From Microbulbifer sp. SAOS-129_SWC (GTDB taxonomy: Bacteria > Pseudomonadota > Gammaproteobacteria > Pseudomonadales > Cellvibrionaceae), in the NCBI RefSeq assembly GCF_039696035.1, contig NZ_CP155567.1, positions 1,917,001 through 1,981,000 of the forward strand: 64,000 nt of DNA. The letters run 5' to 3'. Positions within the stretch are counted from its first letter, which is position 1. The number at the start of each line of letters is the position of its first letter. The notes below the pieces were generated by a model that saw only the letters and a list, made by a program, of their open reading frames with translations, was not told where the DNA came from and searched no databases. Positions 43,922-51,613 of the stretch are shown piece after piece. A program made the translations under genes and the position numbers.

Positions 43922-45075
43922 AAACGGTAATTTTACATGTCGGGCGCCACAAGACCGGTACGTCCTCTTTGCAGAGCTTTTTTAGTGTCAATCGAAGGGT
44001 GTTGTCGGAATGCGGTATTTTTTACCCGCATACCGGGGTGAGGAACAATGCTCACCACATTGTCGCGGAATCCTTTTCCGGCGGGAGAGTGAAGCTGGAT
44101 CAATCCAATGCTTCGCCTTTGGAAAGCCAGTTGGTGAAAGACCTGAGGGAAGAGATCGCCAGCGCAGATGAGCCGATAGCCCTGGTCAGCAGCGAGGCAT
44201 TTCAAAACGTCAACCCGAAGCTCGTAGCCGAGATCTTTTCCGGTTTTAGACTCAAGGTTGTCATGTACTTGCGCGAGCAGTCGTTGTATTTGCGTTCTGC
44301 ATATGCGCAGCGGGTTCACGCTACCAATATGACTCTTTCTCTTGCTGAGTACTACCAGAAAACATTTCTCGGCTCGTCAGACTATCTCACCTATTTAAAC
44401 CGGTGGAAGAGTATCTTTGGTGAAAGCCTGGATGTGCTGTCCTACGAGCGCTCCGCACTCAAGAACGAGAGTATTATCGATGATTTCGTTGATCGCTACT
44501 TGCACGCTTGTGCTGAGGATCCGCGTCTGGTTTACCCGGAAAACGTTAATCCATCGCTTTCCGAGACCTACCTTTATTACAAGCTGTTTCTCAATCATTT
44601 TATCCCAGATGGTATGAATGTGTCGGGGCTGTACCAACGCCTTGGTGGGCTGTCGGAGGCGGCAGGCCCTGAGGACTCATATCGATTGTCAAAAGCGATG
44701 GTTTCAAATGTTGTGGCAGCGCATTGCGACAGTAATATCGAAGTTGCGAGCCAATACTTTGGGCAGGCGGAGCTGTTCGAGCGTTTCGAGCGGCCACGTG
44801 AGAGTACCGCTAGGCGCCCTTTCCCATTGACTGAAGAAAAAGTAGCGGAGATCACAAGGATGTTACTTGATGATCTTCCGGGCCTGCAGCCGCTTATTGG
44901 TGATGGAACCGCATTTTTTTATGGTCAGAAAACCAGGCAGGTATTAAAGAAGATTCGTGACCAGTTTCTTGCTGACTATGATGGGCCTGAAAGTGTGCTT
45001 AAGCGCTTGCTGAAAGATGCGTGGAGCAGGGTGGTCAGGATCAAGCGCGAGTACCTGGAGGGTAGAAAAGTATGA
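43918..45075 (+). CDS. Putative sulfotransferase (KTGTSS type)
   Basis: A 385-aa protein. VILHVGRHKTGTSSLQSFFS is the PAPS loop. VVMYLREQSLYLRSAYAQRV (near residue 120) is the 3'-phosphate motif. It has a minus-strand paralogue at 47182-48168: both share SAY.QRVHATN and a following RW...S.IDDF region. The substrate is likely the locus glycan. Its start overlaps the preceding gene by 4 bases and its end overlaps the next by 4. Confidence 0.78.
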   Translation: MKTVILHVGRHKTGTSSLQSFFSVNRRVLSECGIFYPHTGVRNNAHHIVAESFSGGRVKLDQSNASPLESQLVKDLREEIASADEPIALVSSEAFQNVNPKLVAEIFSGFRLKVVMYLREQSLYLRSAYAQRVHATNMTLSLAEYYQKTFLGSSDYLTYLNRWKSIFGESLDVLSYERSALKNESIIDDFVDRYLHACAEDPRLVYPENVNPSLSETYLYYKLFLNHFIPDGMNVSGLYQRLGGLSEAAGPEDSYRLSKAMVSNVVAAHCDSNIEVASQYFGQAELFERFERPRESTARRPFPLTEEKVAEITRMLLDDLPGLQPLIGDGTAFFYGQKTRQVLKKIRDQFLADYDGPESVLKRLLKDAWSRVVRIKREYLEGRKV

Positions 45076-46016
45076 TCTCGAGACTTTTTCGCCGGAAAAT
45101 CGGTTCAGATGGGGTGGGTGGTAAGCCCAGGGTGGCCTACAGTTGTTTTGTTGATTCAAATTTCAAGTTTTATAAAGAGGTTTTCCGTTTTATCTGGTCG
45201 CTCCGCGAATTTCAGCGTGTACCATATTCTGATATCTACGTGACTTGCTCCAGCTGCTGTGACGAGCTTTTTTTGCGGAAGCTGAAGGAGTTCGGAGGCA
45301 TTAATGTAATAGTGCGCGACCGAATGACGCAGGTGAGTCCGCCGGCAAATAAGTGGTTGCAGCTTGACGGTATTCCGGAAGGAAGGTTCTCGCATGTTAT
45401 TGTAAATGATTGCGACAAGTTGTATGTGTCGTTTAACCCCGAGCGCTGGTGTAACGCCAATGTTCGTGCTGCACAGTTTGTTCCGCGGCCGACCTTTTCC
45501 GTCTTTGAGAAAATATTTTCCGAATTTAACTTGGGGCAGCCAGAGAGCTATACGACAAAGCCAGACCCCAAGGACCCGCAGCAGGACAATAGGGCCTATA
45601 TCAACAATCACAATGGTGGTCTGCTGGTTTTCCCGGCGGCCCACTTTTCCAGAATACGAGATAGCTGGATTCAGTGGATTGATGCTCTACTAGCGAATAT
45701 AGAGATTTTGGGTGCCAATCACCGTAACCTCGACCAAGTGGCATTCTCTCTTGCGATGCACGATAGTGGTCTGAAGATGGATTTCATTCCAAAGAGCCTG
45801 GACCTGGCCCTTGGAGTGCGGCACTTTCAAGATCGCTGGATGAAGAAGGGCGAGCTGATATTGCATATCCATGGTGATGATGATGAATATGGCCGTCTGG
45901 TGCCCAAGCCCTCTGCATCATCGGAGTTGCGGAACCTCACCGCTGATCTAAATGAGAAATACAGTACTTGGGCGGATGAAAACGGCGTGTTCGAGCTGTT
46001 GGACGAGGTCCGTTGA
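45072..46016 (+). CDS. Putative GT-A-type glycosyltransferase
   Basis: A 314-aa protein of uncertain family. HVIVNDCDKLYVSFNPERW contains an N-D-C-D motif in the position of a GT-A DxD. RAYINNHNGGLLVFPAAHF resembles the NxGxxxF segment of GT8-like enzymes, and NHRNLDQVAFSLA the DQ segment that follows it. LHIHGDDDEYGRL lies near the end. This pattern fits a nucleotide-sugar glycosyltransferase with metal binding. It is the last plus-strand gene in the locus, overlapping the sulfotransferase gene by 4 bases. No clear terminator follows. Confidence 0.55.
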   Translation: MISRLFRRKIGSDGVGGKPRVAYSCFVDSNFKFYKEVFRFIWSLREFQRVPYSDIYVTCSSCCDELFLRKLKEFGGINVIVRDRMTQVSPPANKWLQLDGIPEGRFSHVIVNDCDKLYVSFNPERWCNANVRAAQFVPRPTFSVFEKIFSEFNLGQPESYTTKPDPKDPQQDNRAYINNHNGGLLVFPAAHFSRIRDSWIQWIDALLANIEILGANHRNLDQVAFSLAMHDSGLKMDFIPKSLDLALGVRHFQDRWMKKGELILHIHGDDDEYGRLVPKPSASSELRNLTADLNEKYSTWADENGVFELLDEVR

Positions 46017-46156
46017 GGTGGCTGTCTTCCTGTGTTAAGGGGTGTTGCAGCAGTTATCTGCGGTTTGTTGTGAGATAAATCGAGCAGAGAGTTCCAGTGA
46101 ATTTTCTGCTTCTCTTTGAGCCTCCCTTGCGCCACATCCAGTTCTTGCGTTAGTTT

Positions 46157-47116
46157 CTATTTTCCACTGAGTATCGCAGTCAGTCGTCGCGCCAGCGATC
46201 GGAGGCTCAGACGGGCCCGATTTCTCAATCTTTTCTCTATGTGGTTTGCTTGCTGTTTTAATATCTGGCTATCTCCATCTACTCTGTTTAGCAGAAATTC
46301 GGAAAACAGCTTCTTTTCCGCAACAGAGTGCAGGACAGGTGTCAAGTGAATGGCGACTTCTGTTGCTTTCCAGCTCAGTGACTTGTTCCGTTTTTGATAT
46401 CCCCTTGCGGTGAATGGTTGACCGATTTGTTCTGACACAATCCTGTTTGTATTGTGGATGAAGTCTCGAAAGTCGTAGATCTTCACGGAAATGGTTTTGT
46501 TGGGCCCAATGTTGCTGAAGAATTCCTCGTATTGGTCAACAAAGTCATAACTAAGGCTGTCAACAAAATCATTTAGGTGTTCGGATTTCTGCATTTTCAA
46601 CGCAAAGTCTCGGTATGTCGAGCAGAGGAAGTCTCGTAGATTGCGTTCCACGAAGAGAACATCTACGTCGCTATCGGAGAATGCCCGCTGAGTAGCCTCT
46701 AAAACCAGCGGTGCGGCGCGATAAAAGTCTCGGGCGCGCCGCCCTGAATTGGCGACAAAATGCCCGGGAGGGACGCCGAGGAGATTCTCGTCACTGATTA
46801 TTATTGTTCTTTTAAGATCTGTAGGGATTTTGCGTAATTCATTGAGTCGTTTGCAAAGCTCATTAATTGTTTTGTGCCGACTGCTTTTCCCGAGTAAAAA
46901 AGAGTGTAGGTTTTTTGCATACTGCTTTCGCCATTTTCGGTACTTATTTGAATGTGCCGATTGTACGCCGAGGACTGTGACATCTTTACGTGCGAGCTCT
47001 TTTTCTGACTTTGCTAGTGCCGCCTGGAAGGAGGTGGTTCCAGTCTTGTGGGGGCCCAAATGGAGAATAATCTTGGACTTCTCTGTGGTTATGTTGTCGG
47101 AGCTACAGGCGTTCAT
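46157..47116 (-). CDS. Putative sulfotransferase (KTGTTS type)
   Basis: A 319-aa protein. IILHLGPHKTGTTSFQAALA carries the PAPS loop. VLFVERNLRDFLCSTYRDF (near residue 185) is the 3'-phosphate motif. It is the last gene of a three-gene minus-strand unit, 65 bases after the preceding sulfotransferase gene. It converges with the plus-strand genes; 140 bases separate the two stops, without an obvious hairpin. Confidence 0.75.
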   Translation of the reverse strand: MNACSSDNITTEKSKIILHLGPHKTGTTSFQAALAKSEKELARKDVTVLGVQSAHSNKYRKWRKQYAKNLHSFLLGKSSRHKTINELCKRLNELRKIPTDLKRTIIISDENLLGVPPGHFVANSGRRARDFYRAAPLVLEATQRAFSDSDVDVLFVERNLRDFLCSTYRDFALKMQKSEHLNDFVDSLSYDFVDQYEEFFSNIGPNKTISVKIYDFRDFIHNTNRIVSEQIGQPFTARGYQKRNKSLSWKATEVAIHLTPVLHSVAEKKLFSEFLLNRVDGDSQILKQQANHIEKRLRNRARLSLRSLARRLTAILSGK

Positions 47117-47181
47117 TATTGTTTCTCGAAACAGATTGCATATCAGGGTATTTCTGCCCTTAGTGGTGACAGTGAGTCTGG

Positions 47182-48168
47182 CTACGCTGCTCTCAAAAGA
47201 TCTTCGAACTCTTCTTTTGATGATCTAAAGATGTCTTGTAGCGTCATTAAATGCTGCCACATCTCTAAGATCTCACTTTCGGAGATTGATTTAATTTCGG
47301 TAGGCAGCTCGCATTGGTAATCAAATAGTGATTCACGATTAAAGTAGCGTTGTGCCACTTTTGCTTCTTTAACAGTCCATTTTTTCCTGACGGTCTCGGC
47401 GATTCCTTTGCTTACAGTGAGTTTTGGTGCAGGGAAGGCCGAGTTCATCAACGGTAGGGCGCGGTATAAGAATCCGGGTCGGAACTCTTTATACCGGCCA
47501 CTGCGATTCAGGTATAGCTTAAACTGAGTGGTTTTTTGGTTTAACGATGGGTTGGCATTTTGATCGCTTTCGTGATTCCAGGGTAAATCCACTGGTAGTC
47601 TGAGTCCGTGCCGTATGAAATCGTCAACGATGCTGCCATTGGTGAGCGCTTTCTTGTCGTATGGCCGCACACAGAATTCGCTCGGGAAGTTACTGTGCCA
47701 CCTTTCTAGAAAGCGGGCATAGTTGATACCCTTAATCTGGCGAAAGTAGTCATTAATAGTCCCAGTGTAATTTGTTGCGTGTACCCGTTGTGTATACGCA
47801 GAAGCTATGTAATCTATTTGATTTCGGATGTAGACGATTACGCGCGCTTCTTGTAACCGGAGTGCTTTCCTGATTAGGAATGGATAGCATCGCTGAAATG
47901 CTTCCGATGTAATGATGGCACTGGAATCACTGGCTGCCAGTTCCGACAGCAGGCTGCTGATCGTTGAACGTTGGGTTAGGGCGCGAATCCAGCCGAGATT
48001 TCGGGTGGCAAGTTGCTCACCTATTAGATGGTGCGCGTTACCTCTTATTCCTGACTCCGGTGTAAAAAATCCATGTTCATTCAGTAACTCTTTGTTGTTG
48101 GCCAGGAACGTCTGAATCGCTGTTGTTCCTGTTTTGTCTCTGCCGATATGAAGTAAGGGGGTATTCAT
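47182..48168 (-). CDS. Putative sulfotransferase, paralogue of the 43918-45075 product
   Basis: LLHIGRDKTGTTAIQTFLAN is the PAPS loop, ARVIVYIRNQIDYIASAYTQ the 3'-phosphate motif, and SAYTQRVHATNYTG matches the plus-strand paralogue. I set the start at the ATG encoding MNTPLLHIGRD. It has AGGA eight bases upstream and overlaps the stop of the GT2 gene before it (ATGA); the frame is open 12 codons further. Length 328 aa. Paralogues on opposite strands of the same locus suggest a local duplication followed by inversion. Confidence 0.78.
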   Translation of the reverse strand: MNTPLLHIGRDKTGTTAIQTFLANNKELLNEHGFFTPESGIRGNAHHLIGEQLATRNLGWIRALTQRSTISSLLSELAASDSSAIITSEAFQRCYPFLIRKALRLQEARVIVYIRNQIDYIASAYTQRVHATNYTGTINDYFRQIKGINYARFLERWHSNFPSEFCVRPYDKKALTNGSIVDDFIRHGLRLPVDLPWNHESDQNANPSLNQKTTQFKLYLNRSGRYKEFRPGFLYRALPLMNSAFPAPKLTVSKGIAETVRKKWTVKEAKVAQRYFNRESLFDYQCELPTEIKSISESEILEMWQHLMTLQDIFRSSKEEFEDLLRAA

Positions 48169-48977
48169 CGCTGCATTCCTGATGAATCGCGTCCTCGGAG
48201 CCATATAAATCGCAGGGCACTTTTAATATGGTGATACATTAAATTTGAGAAAAGCTTTCTACTGCTGCGTGCGCCATCATGTATCGCCGTGATATGAGGG
48301 ATGTAGGTCGTTTGGACACCCTGCTGTTCGGCGCGGAAGCAGATGTCGGCATCTTCGTAATACATGAAATATCGCTCGTCGAAGCCGCCCAATCTGGCGT
48401 ATGTGTCTGCCCTGAAGCAGAGAAATGCACCGGATGCCCAGTCTACATTGCGGGGGGATTGGATCCGGGATTTTTCTATGTTGGTGTTACTGCTTTTCAG
48501 GGCAAGCCTTAGTATGCAGTCGATCAATGTTGGGAATTTCCTAATATTGTCTTCCGGCTCGCCCCCCGCGTTTAGGAGGTTGGGCGCGGCTATCTGGAAG
48601 TCGTATTGCCCCATCTCCATCGCCATTCGCTTTAAATTTTCAGTGTTGGTTTTGACATCGGGGTTAATACAAAAGAAATAGTCTTTGCTGTTAATCTGCT
48701 TCGATTCTTTCAGGTGTCGAAATATTGTGTTGTTATTCGCACCGAATCCGCGGCACGCTTCGTTTTCGAGGTAGAGTATTCCTGCTTGCGCGCAATATCT
48801 ATTGAGCTTTTCACTCTTGGTGTTCGAAAGAATTACGGGCTTGATAACTTGCGATTCATTAAGCCACTTATCCGGCCTAAGTTGACTGAGAATCAAGTCC
48901 TCATGGCCATGGGAGATTATCGCAATAAACACCCGGTAATCTAAATTGATTGGAGTACACATACCGATTGAACTCAA
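48165..48977 (-). CDS. Family 2 glycosyltransferase (rhamnosyltransferase-like)
   Basis: A 270-aa enzyme of the WbbL type. VFIAIISHGHEDLILSQL, a GFGANNNTIF segment, FFCINPDVKTNTENL (NPD as DxD-like motif), WASGAFLCFRADTYARLGGF and YEDADICFRAEQQGVQTTYI are typical of GT2 enzymes that add rhamnose or similar. dTDP-rhamnose from rfbA-D would be the donor, but that is inferred. It is first in the minus-strand unit; the sequence upstream contains a probable decayed gene. Confidence 0.85.
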   Translation of the reverse strand: MSSIGMCTPINLDYRVFIAIISHGHEDLILSQLRPDKWLNESQVIKPVILSNTKSEKLNRYCAQAGILYLENEACRGFGANNNTIFRHLKESKQINSKDYFFCINPDVKTNTENLKRMAMEMGQYDFQIAAPNLLNAGGEPEDNIRKFPTLIDCILRLALKSSNTNIEKSRIQSPRNVDWASGAFLCFRADTYARLGGFDERYFMYYEDADICFRAEQQGVQTTYIPHITAIHDGARSSRKLFSNLMYHHIKSALRFIWLRGRDSSGMQR

Positions 48978-49837
48978 ATGCTGCTAGTGGGCCAAGAATG
49001 TTGGCACTAATGTGTTTAACGGGTGCGTGCTCTTTCGCACCGTGACGCCTTAACTCGCTTATTGCTGATAGGGCTGTACGCCAGGGCACTCAAGCCCGGC
49101 CTGAGCTTCAAGACTATCTTTCTTTGCTGCTACAGCATATCGAGATTCGATATATTTACCATGCCCCCATCTCCTGCTCACCCGGCAGCTCCATGGGATT
49201 AAAAATGTTAACAAAATCATCAGGTTAGCGAAAGATACAGCGACCTGGTCGGAAAATGACCACACCGGCCCTTGGCTGTTCCCTCCCTTAAATCCTTCCT
49301 GCGGTTGGATTTATATACAGAAAGCCTTGGTGCTCGCTTTTAGCTCTAGTATGAGTTGCTCTATATGAATGACCTGGATTTTATGGGGCAGGCGGGGAAC
49401 AGGTTCCCTTTGAGTATCCGGTTGTTGGACTTTTAATCTGCCATTGGGTGTGCTTGTGACATAGGAGGCGGGTCGGGGCATTGAGAGTTTGGCCGAATAT
49501 CTTGTGCCTTGCTCCTCTACCAGGGTCCCGTGGTGTGCACTGTCAATGAAGCTAACGTGAAATACAACGTTAGGTGGAGCTTCGCTTTCAGGGTCAACCA
49601 TTTTTCTGGGCGTGCCGTGGATTCCAGCAGTTTTCCATACTCGTGCTATCAGCGCGGCAGGGCACTTATTCGGCGGGTGAGTCAGGAAAATCCCTCGCGC
49701 AGACGCGCTCTGAGTCTATTCCGGCGGTTAGGTGGCCTCAGCCAGCTCAGTGGCATTTCATGTGCGCAAGGTTTGCTTGAGGGGGTGGGCCTAGCATACC
49801 GCCACTTACGGGTCGGGGCTGGCGTGATGATAGGCTT
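48978..49837. other. Gap of about 860 bp with gene remnants
   Basis: No intact gene is supported here. Several open stretches exist in different frames, with poor codon use and no ribosome sites. On the minus strand at 49265-49059 a short frame begins WSFSDQVAVSFANLMILL, which resembles the start of a Wzx-type flippase and then degenerates. This may be the junction between the polysaccharide locus and the conserved bat operon. No transposase or tRNA is visible. Confidence 0.5.
49059..49265 (-). pseudogene. Possible remnant of a flippase (Wzx) N-terminus
   Basis: The first 20 or so residues (WSFSDQVAVSFANLMILL) look like the first helix of a polysaccharide flippase, which typically begins WSF.DQ..VS..NF. 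The reading then becomes Arg- and Trp-rich and stops after 68 codons, so the rest appears to be deleted or frameshifted. The match is short and seen only by eye, so confidence is low. Confidence 0.25.
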
Positions 49838-51613
49838 TCAGGAGAACAGCTCGGGTAGTGGTTTGTCTGCACGTGTATTCTCTTTTATCGACTGCCGTTT
49901 GAGTAAGTGACTGGCGAGTATCTGCACCTGCTGCCGATTCAATGGCTTGGCCGGCGTCAAATAAAGTGCCGCATCCAGCTGCTCCTGCAGTCGCTCCAGT
50001 TCATCCAGCTCCAACTCCCGGTTGATCTCCCCCAGGCTGTTGCCCGGGACACCGGGCCAGCGCGCCCGCAGCCAGTTCAATGCGGCCTGCTGAATCTGTG
50101 CGGCATCTCCGTTAGCCGCCGCCTCCTCCAGCGCGCGCGCCTGCTGACCGGCGTCGGGCCGGGATTGTTTTGGGTTGCTGCCGGAAGGGTGTCCGTAGCC
50201 CCTGCGCAGAGCAAAGAAGTACAGCACCCACAGCAAGTGCGAGGCAATGGCGGCGATGGCGATATTGCGCCACATATTGCTGGCGGCTGCCGGTTTGGAG
50301 CTGCCCGCGGCGCCAGCTTCCGGCGCTGTGTTGCTGTTGGCATTCTGGGCGCTCATGGCCGCCGCGGAGCCGGTGACGGTAAAGCGGAAAGCCGGCAACT
50401 GCGTCGCCCGTTGCCGTCCGGTTTTGGTGTCCCACCAGGTGATGGTGATTGGGGGCAGCTGGTAGTCGCCGGGTTTGGTGGCGACGATGGCGGTGGTTTC
50501 TATACGGCTGCCGGTGATGCCTTTTTGATCGACCTGGTCGTCTTGCTGTGGCTGGTCGGGGTAGGTCTTGAGGCCTTCCACGTTCAGTTTGGGCAGCGGT
50601 GGCAGTTGCGCGGCGCGCAGGCCTTCGGCGCGCACGGTAACAATGCGGGTAATGGGTTCACCGACGGTGAACGAGTGGGGGTCCTTGCTCCAGGTCTGGG
50701 AGATGCCGAAGCTGGCAGCCGGCAGCCATTGGGCGCCGCTGTAGCTGTCGGGCTTGGGCAGCACCTTGATCGTCTGGGCTTCGGAGCGCAGGCGCAACCG
50801 CTGGGTGTTGCGGTTGAACAGCGAGAAGGGGTCGCGGCGACCGGTGACGGCAATATAGTTGAGCGCCGGGATGCTGAGTTCGCCGGAGCTCTCCGGGAAA
50901 ACCGCATAGGTCAGTTCGTAGACCGCGTGGCCGACACCGTTGATGCGCCGCTCGTAGCGCTGTTCGTCGACTTTCTCCACATGCGCACCGGGAATCTGCA
51001 GTGGTTCGGTGGCGATATCGTGCAGGCCGATTCTGGTGTAGAGGCGGACCTTGACCAGCAGCTGCTCCTGCACATGTACCTGTTTCTTATCGAGCTCCAC
51101 TTCCAGGAAGGCCTGGCGCCCGCCGCTGTCCGGTGCCTGGCCGGGTGCGGTGACCTCGATCGGGATGGCATCGGAGACCTGGCCCTGATAGTGCAGGGAG
51201 GGGATAAACAGCTTGCCCTGATGTTTGGGGGCGAGGGCCAGTGTCCACTCGACGAAGCTCGCGGGGCGGCCCTGGATGATCACGTTCTGATTGGCCTGCT
51301 CGCGTGAGAGAATATCGAAGTCCTGCTCCAGCAGCTCGAAATCCGGCTGGCCTCCATTGCCTCTACCGCTGTAGCGCAGCGTCAGGTTGAGGGTTTCGTC
51401 GATACCGATTTTGCTGCGGTTGATTGTGGCCTTGAGCAGGTCATCGGCGTGGGCAAGGTTGGTCACCAGCAGCAGCAGAAGTGCCTGCAGCAACCGGGTG
51501 GCCCAGTGGGTGCGCAAGGGCTGGCCGTGGCCAAGGGGCGCTCCGGCGGGTGCGCTGCCGGTGCGCGGATTCATACTGCACGCCATATTCCACATGCCGA
51601 ATTGACTTACCAT
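49838..51613 (-). CDS. batD: BatD-like exported protein
   Basis: A protein of about 591 aa, last gene of the moxR-bat operon. I start at ATG 51613, which overlaps the stop of the preceding gene (ATGGTAA); a later ATG at 51574 is possible. A signal peptide (RLLQALLLLLVTNLAHA) precedes tandem Ig-like beta domains (LLKATINRSKIGIDETLNLT, LEVELDKKQVHVQEQLLVK). A transmembrane helix near residue 455 (IAIAAIASHLLWVLYFFAL) and a helical cytosolic tail follow. BatD proteins (named for Bacteroides aerotolerance) work with the two von Willebrand proteins and MoxR, perhaps in folding or assembly at the envelope. The exact function is not known. Confidence 0.88.
   Translation of the reverse strand: MVSQFGMWNMACSMNPRTGSAPAGAPLGHGQPLRTHWATRLLQALLLLLVTNLAHADDLLKATINRSKIGIDETLNLTLRYSGRGNGGQPDFELLEQDFDILSREQANQNVIIQGRPASFVEWTLALAPKHQGKLFIPSLHYQGQVSDAIPIEVTAPGQAPDSGGRQAFLEVELDKKQVHVQEQLLVKVRLYTRIGLHDIATEPLQIPGAHVEKVDEQRYERRINGVGHAVYELTYAVFPESSGELSIPALNYIAVTGRRDPFSLFNRNTQRLRLRSEAQTIKVLPKPDSYSGAQWLPAASFGISQTWSKDPHSFTVGEPITRIVTVRAEGLRAAQLPPLPKLNVEGLKTYPDQPQQDDQVDQKGITGSRIETTAIVATKPGDYQLPPITITWWDTKTGRQRATQLPAFRFTVTGSAAAMSAQNANSNTAPEAGAAGSSKPAAASNMWRNIAIAAIASHLLWVLYFFALRRGYGHPSGSNPKQSRPDAGQQARALEEAAANGDAAQIQQAALNWLRARWPGVPGNSLGEINRELELDELERLQEQLDAALYLTPAKPLNRQQVQILASHLLKRQSIKENTRADKPLPELFS

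Noticed and set aside
49311..49910. Open frames of 96 aa (-) and 133 aa (+) in the gap before batD
   Set aside because: They overlap each other, lack ribosome sites and show no motif; more likely chance frames in decayed DNA.
49907..51307. 466-aa open frame on the plus strand
   Set aside because: Antisense to batD, with low-complexity Gly/Gln/Leu content and no recognisable family.
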